Shown here: positions 7,749 to 15,128 of the stretch, in pieces
Layout of the letters: each line of letters begins with the position of its first letter
Numbering within the stretch: position 1 is the stretch's first letter
Assembly (NCBI GenBank): GCA_963825305.1
Contig: CAWGTA010000017.1
Span: 124,001 to 188,000 of the forward strand
Source: PSRJ01 sp963825305
GTDB taxonomy: Bacteria; Acidobacteriota; Terriglobia; Bryobacterales; Bryobacteraceae
Length of the DNA stretch: 64,000 bases
Reading direction: 5' to 3'
The notes under the pieces: model-generated
What the model saw: only the letters and a program-made list of their open reading frames with translations
What the model was told of the DNA's origin: nothing
Database searches by the model: none
Translations under genes and position numbers: made by a program

Positions 7749-8555
7749 TCAATAAGTCTGCTTAGCTAGAAACGCCAGCAGCAGCTGGTTGAACTCCTCC
7801 GCCTTCTCCATCATCAGGAAGTGGCCGGTGGCGGGGATCTCGTGGTACTCCATCGCGGGGAAATGCTCCTTCATGTACTCGCGGTTGGCCAGCCCGGAGT
7901 GGTCGGCATAAAGCCCCAGGATCGGCATCTTGAGCACATCTCCCTTCCATATAGCCGGATCGAACGTCGCGTTCATAGCGCCCACGGCAGTGGATTCGGG
8001 CGCTCCCAGCATCATCGTAAGGATGTGCTTCTGCATGTCCGGGGTGGTGGAGCCGGAGAACATACCGCGAATCATTTGTTCCCGCGCCTGCGGCCCGTTG
8101 GGGCCGGCCATCTGCTGCGGATTGGGCGCGCCCCGGCCATTCGGGGTGATGGAAACCAGGCCGTCGACGAACACCAGGGCCGCGGTATGCTGCGGAAACA
8201 GGCGGGCGTATTGGACCACCACAGGCGTGCCCATGCTGTGGCCTACCAGCACCACGCGATCGGCTTTCGATTCCTTGCGGACCGCTTCCACGGCGCGGGC
8301 GAACACGTCCATGGAAAGTTTTCCGTCTTTGGGGGACGCGGTTTGACCGTGGCCCGGCAAGTCCAGAGTGATGACGCGGTATTGCTTGGAGAGCTCGGGC
8401 ACCTGGGCGTTCCAGGTGGTTTCGTCGCAGGTCCACCCATGCACGAGGATCACGGTGTTGGGCCCTTTGCCGGCGGTGGAGGAGTGGATCTTCACGCCAT
8501 CCAATGTGGCCGCTGACAGCGACGTCACCAGCACGAGGTTGAGAAGGAATCGCAT
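7749..8555 (-). CDS. Secreted alpha/beta hydrolase
   Basis: A protein of 268 residues with a short signal peptide (FLLNLVLVTSLSAATL). The fold motifs are clear: HGWTCDETTW (oxyanion His-Gly), the nucleophile Ser in GHSMG near residue 100, an acid residue near YADHSG, and the catalytic His in ATGHFLMMEKAEEFN near the C-terminus. Substrate unknown. The ATG at 8555 lies a few bases after a TATAAT box, so the mRNA may be leaderless. Confidence 0.87.
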   Translation of the reverse strand: MRFLLNLVLVTSLSAATLDGVKIHSSTAGKGPNTVILVHGWTCDETTWNAQVPELSKQYRVITLDLPGHGQTASPKDGKLSMDVFARAVEAVRKESKADRVVLVGHSMGTPVVVQYARLFPQHTAALVFVDGLVSITPNGRGAPNPQQMAGPNGPQAREQMIRGMFSGSTTPDMQKHILTMMLGAPESTAVGAMNATFDPAIWKGDVLKMPILGLYADHSGLANREYMKEHFPAMEYHEIPATGHFLMMEKAEEFNQLLLAFLAKQTY

Positions 8556-8561
8556 GCGGGG

Positions 8562-8567
8562 ATTATA
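8562..8567 (-). promoter_or_regulatory. Possible -10 box (TATAAT) for the hydrolase
   Basis: A perfect TATAAT on the minus strand, six bases before the ATG at 8555. Transcription would begin at or next to the start codon. No good -35 is visible; a family A repeat half occupies that region. Confidence 0.35.
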
Positions 8568-8570
8568 CAC

Positions 8571-8600
8571 CGTTACTGAGCCGCGACCGTTAGGGAGCGG
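8571..8600. repeat. Palindromic repeat, family A, half copy
   Basis: CGTTACTGAGCCGCGACC...AGGGAGCGG, one arm of the family A repeat whose complete copy is at 41580-41642. It sits between the start of the hydrolase and the stop of the next gene. Confidence 0.55.
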
Positions 8601-9471
8601 AGGTTGCGCATACTTCTTCCCACGAATGCCGCCGCCTCAATTCGCCCGCGGCTTCAAACACGTTGAGCGACTGTTCATATAGCTCTGGAGTAATCTCGAT
8701 GCCGCCTGACCAACAGCCTACGGCTTGATAGCTGCGGATCGAAGCCGCAACCACGTCCACCGGGATTCCCGGGAAGAAGCGGGCTTCCTTCTCGGCGACT
8801 TCCTCGGGCGCGGCGGTGCGCACCCATTCACGCGCTTCGCGAAAGGCGGCCACAAACGGGCGGCAATCGTCGGTCTGCAAGAACCTGCGCGAGCAACACA
8901 GACTGCTGAATGCCACCGGCGGCATGGACTCGCCTACGGAGACGACAATATGGCCGGCGCCCTCAGCCACCAACTGGTGCGAGAAGGGAGCCTGCAGGTG
9001 GACAAAATCGGCGTCTCCTTGTAGAAATGCCCGCTGCATTTCTTCCGGCGCGCCGGCGTCGATGCTGTGGATCTGCTGCCAATCCGCGCCATTCACACGG
9101 ACGGCGTATTTCAACATGACGAGGGGTTGCAAGCCGTGATCGGCCAGCACGGACTTGCCTTCCAGTTTTTTCCAGGCGAAGACCGCGTCCGGTTGACGGC
9201 CCACCAGGAAGAAGCCATCGCGCTGGTTGATTTGGGCGAAATGCACGGGCAAATCCGATTCGCCTTGATCAAGCGGGCGCCAGTTGGAAGAGACGGCGGA
9301 TTGCATGATGTCCACCGTGCCCTCGCGAATCAGCTCGCTCGATCGCTGACCCTTCGTCAGTACGCCGTATTCGGCGGACAGGCCGTGCCGTTCCAGAAAG
9401 CCCGCCGCGATGGTGGAGATCAGCGGGCTATAGAACGCGGAGTGCCGTGAAACCGTGATGCGGAGCGGCAC
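8590..9471 (-). CDS. THI5/SsuA-like substrate-binding domain protein
   Basis: A protein of 293 residues without a signal peptide. The NMT1/THI5 or SsuA-type periplasmic-binding fold is suggested by TVSRHSAFYSPLISTIAAGFLERHGLSAEY at the N-terminus, then the ELIREGTVDIMQSA pattern and LEGKSVLADHG. Relatives bind sulfonates, nitrate or pyrimidine precursors. It starts three bases after the end of the PQQ-dehydrogenase gene and is therefore co-transcribed with it. No ABC permease is nearby and export is not evident, so it may be a cytosolic ligand binder or enzyme. Confidence 0.72.
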   Translation of the reverse strand: MPLRITVSRHSAFYSPLISTIAAGFLERHGLSAEYGVLTKGQRSSELIREGTVDIMQSAVSSNWRPLDQGESDLPVHFAQINQRDGFFLVGRQPDAVFAWKKLEGKSVLADHGLQPLVMLKYAVRVNGADWQQIHSIDAGAPEEMQRAFLQGDADFVHLQAPFSHQLVAEGAGHIVVSVGESMPPVAFSSLCCSRRFLQTDDCRPFVAAFREAREWVRTAAPEEVAEKEARFFPGIPVDVVAASIRSYQAVGCWSGGIEITPELYEQSLNVFEAAGELRRRHSWEEVCATSAP

Positions 9472-9474
9472 CGC

Positions 9475-11322
9475 CTATTCGGCCGAGAAGGCCAGCAGCA
9501 CGTTGCCCGAATTGCTGCCCGACACAGCATAGCCCGATCCGATGTAGAGCATGCCGTTGACGATGGTAGCTCCGGGCGCGCTGATCGCGCCGCCATGGCC
9601 CGGCACCTTGTTCACGGTGTCGAATTCGTGGGCCGTATCGTACTCCCACAGGATCTTGCCGTCGGCGGTGGAGAGCGCATGCAGTTTTCCGTCCGAGCCG
9701 CCTACGAAAGCGACTCCGGGGATCAGACTGGTTGCGGCGCTATTGTTCACCCGCTTGCCCTGAGGGGCCAACGGCGTGTACCAAACCTGCTTGCCCGCGG
9801 CCAGGGAGACCGCTACCATGCCGCCGCGCGACAGACCGTAATAGAGATTCTGCTGGTCGGCCGCTCCGCCCCACACCACGCCGCCCAGGCGGGCGAAGAA
9901 GGCATTGGGCCCGGTCACAGTGGGATCGACCGGGGCCACGTTGGTCTTCCAAACCACCGCGCCCTTGTTGTCGGGATCGAGCGCGATGATGTTGCCGTCC
10001 TTGGTGGCGGCCACCAGCAAGCGCTTGCCGCCGGGCAAGGTTTTGAGAATGGGGGAGTTGCCGAAGTCCAGGTCGGGGCCGTTCACGGAGGGGCAATTGT
10101 CGGTCTTCGAGGCGCCGTTACATCCGCCCAGAAAAGCGTCGTCGGCCTGCGCCTGGTAGGACCACAGCACTTTGCCGGTCTTCATGTCGACGGCCATGAT
10201 GGCGTCGGTGGTTTTGGGGGCCGGCTCGGTTTCACCATCGCCGGTTCCGAAATAGACGGCGTTGTGTTGCGGGTCAATCGTGGGAGCGTTCCAGACCGAG
10301 CCGCCGGCCGGCGCGTAATTCTGCACGCCCTTGGAGTTTTTCTTCGTGGGCTTGGGCTCATCCATCACGAAGGTCTTCCAGATGCGCTCGCCGTTGTTGG
10401 CATCGAGCGCGACCACGCTGCCGCGCGATGTGCAACAGGGGTAGTCGAGAGTCGCCGCGGTGAATTCCTCCGACGAAGATACCGGGACATACACGTGGCC
10501 GTCATAGAAGGTGGGAGCGGCGGTGATGCGCGCCACGAAATGTTCGTCCACCTTGGTGGTCCAAAGCTGGTGGCCATCCTGCGCGTCGAGGCCGTACACG
10601 TTGGCGTGGGCATCGCCGAAGAAGACGCCGTATTTGGTGGCGCCCGGCCCTTTCACTTTCCCGACGCTGAGTGCGTTGCGCACGGCGCCCTTGGTCTGAT
10701 ACGACCAGTAGACGCAGCCCGTCTTGGCATCCAGGGAGTAGATGTAGCCGATGTCGGTGCCCACGAACACGCGTCCCGAAACGACGGTCGGCTGGCCGTA
10801 CGCGGACAGGCCGGTGGGATAGCCGAAGGCCCACTTGAGCTTCAATCGCGGCACCTGGTCGGCGGTGAGGCCGGCGGCCTTGGCCGATTGAAAGCGGGAG
10901 TTGCCAAGATCCGCGCCCCAGCCGTTCCAGGCCGGGCCGGAAGCGGGGTCGGCGAGCGGAGGATTGCTCGCGCACTTGTTGGGCATGTCCTTGGCGTCGC
11001 CCTGCTGCAGGCTGCCGAGCGGGCGGCCGCTCATGAAGGTGGCCACCATGCGGCGCTGGTCTTCGGACAAGGCGTCGCCCTGGCCTTTCATCGGCCCCGT
11101 GGTCAACGCCGTGTAGATCTTTTCCGGCGACATTTCGCGGATGGCCGCCGGCGACGGCGCACGCTCCACATTGGGGTTCCCGTGACACCCCATGCAGCGC
11201 TGCTGGAAGACAGCGAACCCGGATTCGGTGCCCGCGGACTGTACGGCCGGCCGTGGGGGAGCTTGCGCGTACGCGATAGAGCAGGCAAGCGCCGCTGCTG
11301 CGACCAAAGTGAAATGCCTCAT
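9475..11322 (-). CDS. Cytochrome c / PQQ beta-propeller dehydrogenase (PVA-dehydrogenase-like)
   Basis: A protein of 615 residues. A signal peptide (TLVAAAALACSIAYAQ) is followed by a c-type heme motif CMGCH near residue 47. The rest is an eight-bladed PQQ-type propeller with repeated W-motifs (YSLDAKTGCVYWSYQTKG, YGLDAQDGHQLWTTKVD, AVDMKTGKVLWSYQ). Cytochrome-first architecture and a Cys-rich loop (LGGCNGASKTDNC) are typical of polyvinyl-alcohol dehydrogenase-like enzymes, which oxidise secondary alcohols in the periplasm and pass electrons to the fused heme. Start is ATG 11322 with AGGAGG upstream. It follows the aldolase gene on the same strand. Confidence 0.87.
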   Translation of the reverse strand: MRHFTLVAAAALACSIAYAQAPPRPAVQSAGTESGFAVFQQRCMGCHGNPNVERAPSPAAIREMSPEKIYTALTTGPMKGQGDALSEDQRRMVATFMSGRPLGSLQQGDAKDMPNKCASNPPLADPASGPAWNGWGADLGNSRFQSAKAAGLTADQVPRLKLKWAFGYPTGLSAYGQPTVVSGRVFVGTDIGYIYSLDAKTGCVYWSYQTKGAVRNALSVGKVKGPGATKYGVFFGDAHANVYGLDAQDGHQLWTTKVDEHFVARITAAPTFYDGHVYVPVSSSEEFTAATLDYPCCTSRGSVVALDANNGERIWKTFVMDEPKPTKKNSKGVQNYAPAGGSVWNAPTIDPQHNAVYFGTGDGETEPAPKTTDAIMAVDMKTGKVLWSYQAQADDAFLGGCNGASKTDNCPSVNGPDLDFGNSPILKTLPGGKRLLVAATKDGNIIALDPDNKGAVVWKTNVAPVDPTVTGPNAFFARLGGVVWGGAADQQNLYYGLSRGGMVAVSLAAGKQVWYTPLAPQGKRVNNSAATSLIPGVAFVGGSDGKLHALSTADGKILWEYDTAHEFDTVNKVPGHGGAISAPGATIVNGMLYIGSGYAVSGSNSGNVLLAFSAE

Positions 11323-11333
11323 AGTGCCTCCTT

Positions 11334-11375
11334 GGTAGGGCATGCTTTAGCTTGCAATCTAAAGCATGCCCTACC
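11334..11375. repeat. 17-bp inverted repeat between aldolase and PQQ dehydrogenase
   Basis: GGTAGGGCATGCTTTAG (11334-11350) and its exact reverse complement (11359-11375) flank an 8-base loop. It begins directly after the aldolase stop (11379) and ends before the AGGAGG of the next gene. In RNA it would be a very stable hairpin that could attenuate or process the transcript between the genes. No U-run follows. Confidence 0.8.
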
Positions 11376-11378
11376 AAC

Positions 11379-12221
11379 CTACATCAGTGCCGTTGGCCGC
11401 CGCGCCCAGCTCTTGCCCTTGTCCTTGGCGATCGTCTCCACATCCTTCACGTACGCAGTGGCTTGCGTCAGGATATGGTGCAGATCGTTGCCGATGCTGA
11501 TGAAGGGGAAGCCCTTCTCCAGGAACTCGCCCACGCGCGCAGTGCCGAACAGGAACAGGCCGAGAATCACTTTGTTCTTATTGGCGGCCGCTTTGAGTTT
11601 GTCGGTGGCCGCCTGCAGCTCGGGCGACGTGTACATGTGCGGGAACTCGTATTTTTCGTACAGCCCCATGGACATGCACAGGTCGTTCTGTCCCAGGAAC
11701 AGAATGTCCACGCCGGGAACCGCGGCGATCTCATCGATGTTCTTGATGCAATCGGCGGTCTCCACCTGCAGCGCCACGATGGTGTTGTCGTTGGCGCCGC
11801 CCGCGTATCCCAGCAAACCGGCGCGGTTCATGCTGCGCTGCGGGAAGTAGACCGAGCGCGTTCCCGCGGTCGGATAGCGGCAGCAGCTCACCGCCTGGCG
11901 GGCTTCATCGGCGGTGTTGATGTAAGGCACCAGCACGCCGTCCGATCCCATGTCGAGCGCCTGTTGGATGCCGGGGCGATCCTGATATCCGCCGACGCGC
12001 ACCATCGATTTTGCGCCGCCGTTGGCAATTCCGGCCAGCATTCCCGACAGGCTTTCATATCCCATGGGTCCATGCTGCGTGTCCACCAGCAGCCAATCGT
12101 AGCCGCTATGCGCCAGTTGCTCGGCCACCGTTGGACTGCTCGAGTTCAGGAACAGCCCCAGTTTCGGCTTTCCTTCGCGCAGTTGTTTCTTAAACTCAGC
12201 TCCACTGAGAGCGTCACTCAT
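11379..12221 (-). CDS. HpcH/HpaI-family aldolase
   Basis: A protein of 280 residues that matches class II pyruvate aldolases: LGLFLNSSSPTVAEQLAHSGYDWLLVDTQHGP (catalytic His region), the metal ligands in VALQVETADC (Glu) and FLGQNDL (Asp), and MVRVGGYQD. These enzymes split 4-hydroxy-2-oxo acids to pyruvate and an aldehyde in aromatic-acid catabolism. Lying just downstream of pcaHG, it may act on ring-cleavage products, although the ortho pathway itself does not need an aldolase. A TATACT box at 12274-12279 could be its -10. The ATG follows AGGAG by a rather long 12 bases. Confidence 0.88.
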   Translation of the reverse strand: MSDALSGAEFKKQLREGKPKLGLFLNSSSPTVAEQLAHSGYDWLLVDTQHGPMGYESLSGMLAGIANGGAKSMVRVGGYQDRPGIQQALDMGSDGVLVPYINTADEARQAVSCCRYPTAGTRSVYFPQRSMNRAGLLGYAGGANDNTIVALQVETADCIKNIDEIAAVPGVDILFLGQNDLCMSMGLYEKYEFPHMYTSPELQAATDKLKAAANKNKVILGLFLFGTARVGEFLEKGFPFISIGNDLHHILTQATAYVKDVETIAKDKGKSWARRPTALM

Positions 12222-12273
12222 TGCAGTTTTTTTCTCCTGATGCCGGGTACGCGTCCGGTACCCGCAACCTGAG

Positions 12274-12279
12274 AGTATA
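12274..12279 (-). promoter_or_regulatory. Possible -10 box (TATACT) for the aldolase
   Basis: TATACT on the minus strand between the pcaG stop and the aldolase start, with CGGTG immediately before it, the same context as the TATAAT at 8562. Between it and the gene is a small inverted repeat (GGGTAC...GTACCC). No clear -35. Confidence 0.3.
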
Positions 12280-12284
12280 CACCG

Positions 12285-12869
12285 TCAGTCGAGGAAGAAC
12301 GGTGTCTCGTTTTCGCCGCGGAGGATCAAGTCAAAGCGGTACCCGGCCAATCCGCCGGCGTCGAGCGCGTGGTCGCGGGTCGCAAAGAGCCGGCGGCGTG
12401 CGGTCGTGTCCGTGACGCATTTTAAGACGGGGTCGTCGACCTGGTCAGGCGTGTCGGAAAAGAACGCAGTAGTCACCAGGCGCCGCGTGAGGCCGATCGC
12501 CAGCACCATCAGATTCGCATGCGGGCAGCGTAGCGCGCCGTTGCCGCTGCTGGCCCGGCCGGGAAGCACGGTGCGAAAGCGATAGCGTCCCTGGGCGTCA
12601 GTTCGGAAGCGGCCCCAACCGAAAAATCCGGGGTCGGCTTCGGCGAAACGGGGGTCCAGCGAATGGCGAAATACCCCGTTGGCGTCCGGCTGCCAGATTT
12701 CGACGATGGCATTCCGCACCGGCTGGCCGCCTTCTTCGATGACGCTGCCTTCCAGAAGGATGTGCTGCCCGCGCGCGGTCTTTCCGTCGAAGTGGGTCAG
12801 ATCTTCGCAGCCTTCCGCAAACTGGCCGGGGAAAAACGGGCCGATGGTGCCGTAGGGAGTGGGCGTCAT
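12285..12869 (-). CDS. pcaG: Protocatechuate 3,4-dioxygenase alpha subunit
   Basis: A protein of 194 residues. TPYGTIGPFFPGQF at the N-terminus corresponds to the conserved TPSQTVGPFF of PcaG. GSVIEEGGQPVRNAIVEIWQPDANGVFRH is the intradiol-dioxygenase beta-sandwich core, and the alpha-subunit C-terminus RGENETPFF is intact. The alpha subunit lacks the iron ligands and shapes the active site of the (alpha-beta-Fe) complex. It begins one base after the pcaH stop, so the two are translationally linked. Length is normal for the family (about 200). Confidence 0.93.
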   Translation of the reverse strand: MTPTPYGTIGPFFPGQFAEGCEDLTHFDGKTARGQHILLEGSVIEEGGQPVRNAIVEIWQPDANGVFRHSLDPRFAEADPGFFGWGRFRTDAQGRYRFRTVLPGRASSGNGALRCPHANLMVLAIGLTRRLVTTAFFSDTPDQVDDPVLKCVTDTTARRRLFATRDHALDAGGLAGYRFDLILRGENETPFFLD

Positions 12870-12870
12870 T

Positions 12871-13617
12871 TCAGTCCACAGCCGGGGTGCGGCGTTTGCC
12901 GCGCAGCACGAAATCCTGGTGGAATTTCAAAATGTTGAAAGTGCCCACCGTGGTGGGTTGCGGCTGGAGCAACAATCGCTGCCGCGCCTCCGGGTCAGGC
13001 ACCCCGTTGAACAGAAGGTCGGTCTCGTTGAGGGGTTCACCGGGAAAGAAGACTTGCGTGATATAGCGGTCCATCCAGCTCGGTCCAAAAATTGAGAAAT
13101 GGATATGCGGCGGACGCCACCACCAATCCGATTCCATCACTGGATATGCGCCGGGCTTGATCGAGCGGAACTGATACTGGCCTTCCGCGTCGGTAACGAT
13201 ACGGCCTTCGCCGATGAAATTGGGGTCGACGGGCGCTTCGTGCCGGTCCAGCTCATGGACGTATTTGCCGGCGGAATTGGCCTGCCAGAGCTCGATCACC
13301 GAGCCCGCCAGAGGGGAGCCGTCTTCATCCAGCACGCGTCCCGATACCGAGATGAGCTGGCCCATGGCGCGCGGGCCGCCGGCCACGGCGCTCGACAAAT
13401 CGCCGTCTCCCGGACTCAGTTTCTGCTCCAGGTTGGTAGGGCCGGTCAGCTCGGAAAGGGTCAGGGGGCGCCGGATGAGCGGCTGGCTGGGATTGCGCGT
13501 GAAGCTGCGCGGGTACCGGTCGATCAGGCGCAGCGACTGGGTGCGGTCATCGTAGGGCTGATATTCGATGTCGGATGAAAGCTGCGGCGCAGTGGGATTT
13601 TTGGTGGTGCTGGACAT
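12871..13617 (-). CDS. pcaH: Protocatechuate 3,4-dioxygenase beta subunit
   Basis: A protein of 248 residues. The non-heme Fe(III) ligands are visible: Tyr in NSAGKYVHE, Tyr in IKPGAYPV, and two His in PPHIHFS. LTLSELTGP and GRVLDEDGSPLAGSVIELWQAN are characteristic of PcaH. With PcaG it performs ortho cleavage of protocatechuate to beta-carboxy-cis,cis-muconate. The start at ATG 13617 is preferred over an upstream in-frame ATG at 13644 because it fits the family N-terminus. No pcaB, pcaC or pcaD is within the window. Confidence 0.94.
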   Translation of the reverse strand: MSSTTKNPTAPQLSSDIEYQPYDDRTQSLRLIDRYPRSFTRNPSQPLIRRPLTLSELTGPTNLEQKLSPGDGDLSSAVAGGPRAMGQLISVSGRVLDEDGSPLAGSVIELWQANSAGKYVHELDRHEAPVDPNFIGEGRIVTDAEGQYQFRSIKPGAYPVMESDWWWRPPHIHFSIFGPSWMDRYITQVFFPGEPLNETDLLFNGVPDPEARQRLLLQPQPTTVGTFNILKFHQDFVLRGKRRTPAVD

Positions 13618-13684
13618 ATCCTCTGAGTCGATTGATTCTATCACCTCAGAGGCCGGCCCACCTGCGGCGCAACGACCGCCGGCG

Positions 13685-13876
13685 TTACCAGTTGCTGTCG
13701 AATTCGCGCAGGCATTTCATGCAGCGGTATTTGCCGCTCACCGGGCGCGAAACCTCGTTGTGGAACTTGCGGCACACGGCTTTGGACATGCGGTTGCACA
13801 GCGCTTCCCACAAACTTGTCATGGTAATGGGCGGCGCCCCGTGCACGTGATATTGCTCGCTCGCGGTTGTCTGCAT
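13685..13876 (-). CDS. Small zinc-ribbon-like protein
   Basis: A 63-residue basic protein. Cys residues in ALCNRM, AVCRKF and YRCMKCLREF, together with His residues, could bind a metal ion. The C-terminus SGKYRCMKCLREFDSNW is the kind of treble-clef/ribbon tail seen in short conserved Acidobacteriota proteins. It lies alone between pcaH and mreB. Function unknown. Confidence 0.6.
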   Translation of the reverse strand: MQTTASEQYHVHGAPPITMTSLWEALCNRMSKAVCRKFHNEVSRPVSGKYRCMKCLREFDSNW

Positions 13877-13936
13877 TAGTCCAAGTATGGATCCCCATCC
13901 TTCGGGGCCGCGAGTACCGAGGGTTCTGAGGTCAGT

Positions 13937-13960
13937 ACCAGTGCCTTGGATAGCACTGGT
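13937..13960. repeat. Short inverted repeat
   Basis: ACCAGTGC-CTTGGATA-GCACTGGT, a perfect 8-bp stem in the gap between the small zinc-ribbon gene and mreB, about 20 bases upstream of the mreB -35 box. It could be an operator or a structural repeat. Confidence 0.45.
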
Positions 13961-13980
13961 GGATTATCCCATGACAACCT

Positions 13981-14008
13981 TTGACGAGTTACGTTTACCG
14001 TCTATATT
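13981..14008 (+). promoter_or_regulatory. Sigma-70-type promoter of mreB
   Basis: TTGACG (13981-13986) and TATATT (14003-14008) with a 16-base spacer, about 40 bases upstream of the mreB ATG at 14047. The stretch is clearly AT-richer than its surroundings. Confidence 0.6.
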
Positions 14009-14046
14009 TCAATAAGATTCGGATTCACTCAACAAAGGTGGCACTT

Positions 14047-15072
14047 ATGGTCGCGCGTTCGCTGTTTGGCATGTTTTCGTCTGACCTGGCAATTGACCTG
14101 GGTACGGCCAACACACTGGTTTTTGCACATAGCAAGGGAATCGTGGTGAACGAGCCCTCGATTGTGGCGTTGCGCCGGGACTCCGGAGCGGTCGAGGCCG
14201 TCGGAACCGAAGCCAAGGAAATGCTGGGGCGCACACCCGAAGCGATCACGGCCATACGGCCCATGAAGAACGGCGTCATCGCCGATTTCAAAGCCACCGC
14301 GCAGATGCTGCAGCACTTTGTGCAGAAGGCCCACGCGCGCAAGCGGCTGGTACATCCGCGCATCGTGATCGGCATACCGAGCGAGATCACACCGGTGGAA
14401 CGCCGCGCGGTCATGGATGCGGCATACGGCGCCAAGGCGAGCGAAGTTCACCTGGTGCAGCAACCCGTGATGGCGGCGGTGGGCGCGGGTCTGCCGATCG
14501 CGGAGCCTATCGGAAACATGGTGGTGGATATCGGCGGCGGCACCACCGACGTGGCGGTTATCTCTTTGGCGGGCATTGTGTACTCGCACTCCGTAAGAGT
14601 GGCGGGCAATGCGATGGATGAAGTGATCATCGATCACATCAAACACCGCTACAACATTCTGATTGGGGAGCGTACGGCGGAGGCGATCAAGATCGAGATC
14701 GGTTCGGCATTCCCGCTAGCCAACCCCATGAGGATGGAAGTGAAGGGACGCGACCTGGTGGGCGGACTGCCCAAGACCATCAGCGTGTGCGACGCAGAAA
14801 TCCGCGAGACGCTTTCGGGCTGCGTGAAAGCCATTGTGTCCGCGATCATGGTGGCCCTGGAGCGCACGCCTCCGGAGTTGAGCGGCGACATTGCCGACCG
14901 CGGCATCGTGATTACGGGCGGAGGCGCAATGTTGAAGAACCTGGATGTCCGCATTCGCCAGGACACCGGCTTGACGGTCAATATTGCCGACGATCCGCTG
15001 ACCTCAGTAGCGCTAGGGGCAGGGAAGATGCTCGGCGATTTCCAACTGTTACGCAAACTGTCAGTGAATTAG
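14047..15072 (+). CDS. mreB: Rod shape-determining protein MreB
   Basis: A 341-residue actin homologue. Diagnostic segments are LAIDLGTANTLVFA (phosphate 1), IVIGIPSEITPVERRAVMDAA, VVDIGGGTTDVAVISLAGIV (phosphate 2) and GIVITGGGAMLKNLD (adenosine motif). MreB filaments under the inner membrane guide lateral peptidoglycan synthesis. The ATG at 14047 follows AAAGGTGG. mreC, mreD, pbpA and rodA are not adjacent, so this is a stand-alone copy and may be one of several in the genome. Confidence 0.95.
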   Translation: MVARSLFGMFSSDLAIDLGTANTLVFAHSKGIVVNEPSIVALRRDSGAVEAVGTEAKEMLGRTPEAITAIRPMKNGVIADFKATAQMLQHFVQKAHARKRLVHPRIVIGIPSEITPVERRAVMDAAYGAKASEVHLVQQPVMAAVGAGLPIAEPIGNMVVDIGGGTTDVAVISLAGIVYSHSVRVAGNAMDEVIIDHIKHRYNILIGERTAEAIKIEIGSAFPLANPMRMEVKGRDLVGGLPKTISVCDAEIRETLSGCVKAIVSAIMVALERTPPELSGDIADRGIVITGGGAMLKNLDVRIRQDTGLTVNIADDPLTSVALGAGKMLGDFQLLRKLSVN

Positions 15073-15104
15073 CACACCCTGTGGCGCAGCCTCTCAGACT
15101 GCAG

Positions 15105-15124
15105 CGCCGGCACTCCTGCCGGCG
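15105..15124. repeat. Palindromic repeat, family C variant
   Basis: CGCCGGCA-CTCC-TGCCGGCG, a perfect 8-bp stem between the convergent ends of mreB and the KimA-like gene, followed by a TTAC-type tail. Confidence 0.6.
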
Positions 15125-15128
15125 ATTG

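Noticed and set aside
9595..11850. Long open frame on the plus strand (751 codons) across the PQQ dehydrogenase
   Set aside because: It is antisense to a clear cytochrome/PQQ protein, has low-complexity His/Gly/Ala/Arg composition and no domain; long antisense frames are expected at this GC content.
12285..13617. Considered as catechol or hydroxyquinol dioxygenase
   Set aside because: Two overlapping subunit genes with PcaH- and PcaG-specific N-termini fit protocatechuate 3,4-dioxygenase; catechol and hydroxyquinol enzymes are single-gene homodimers.
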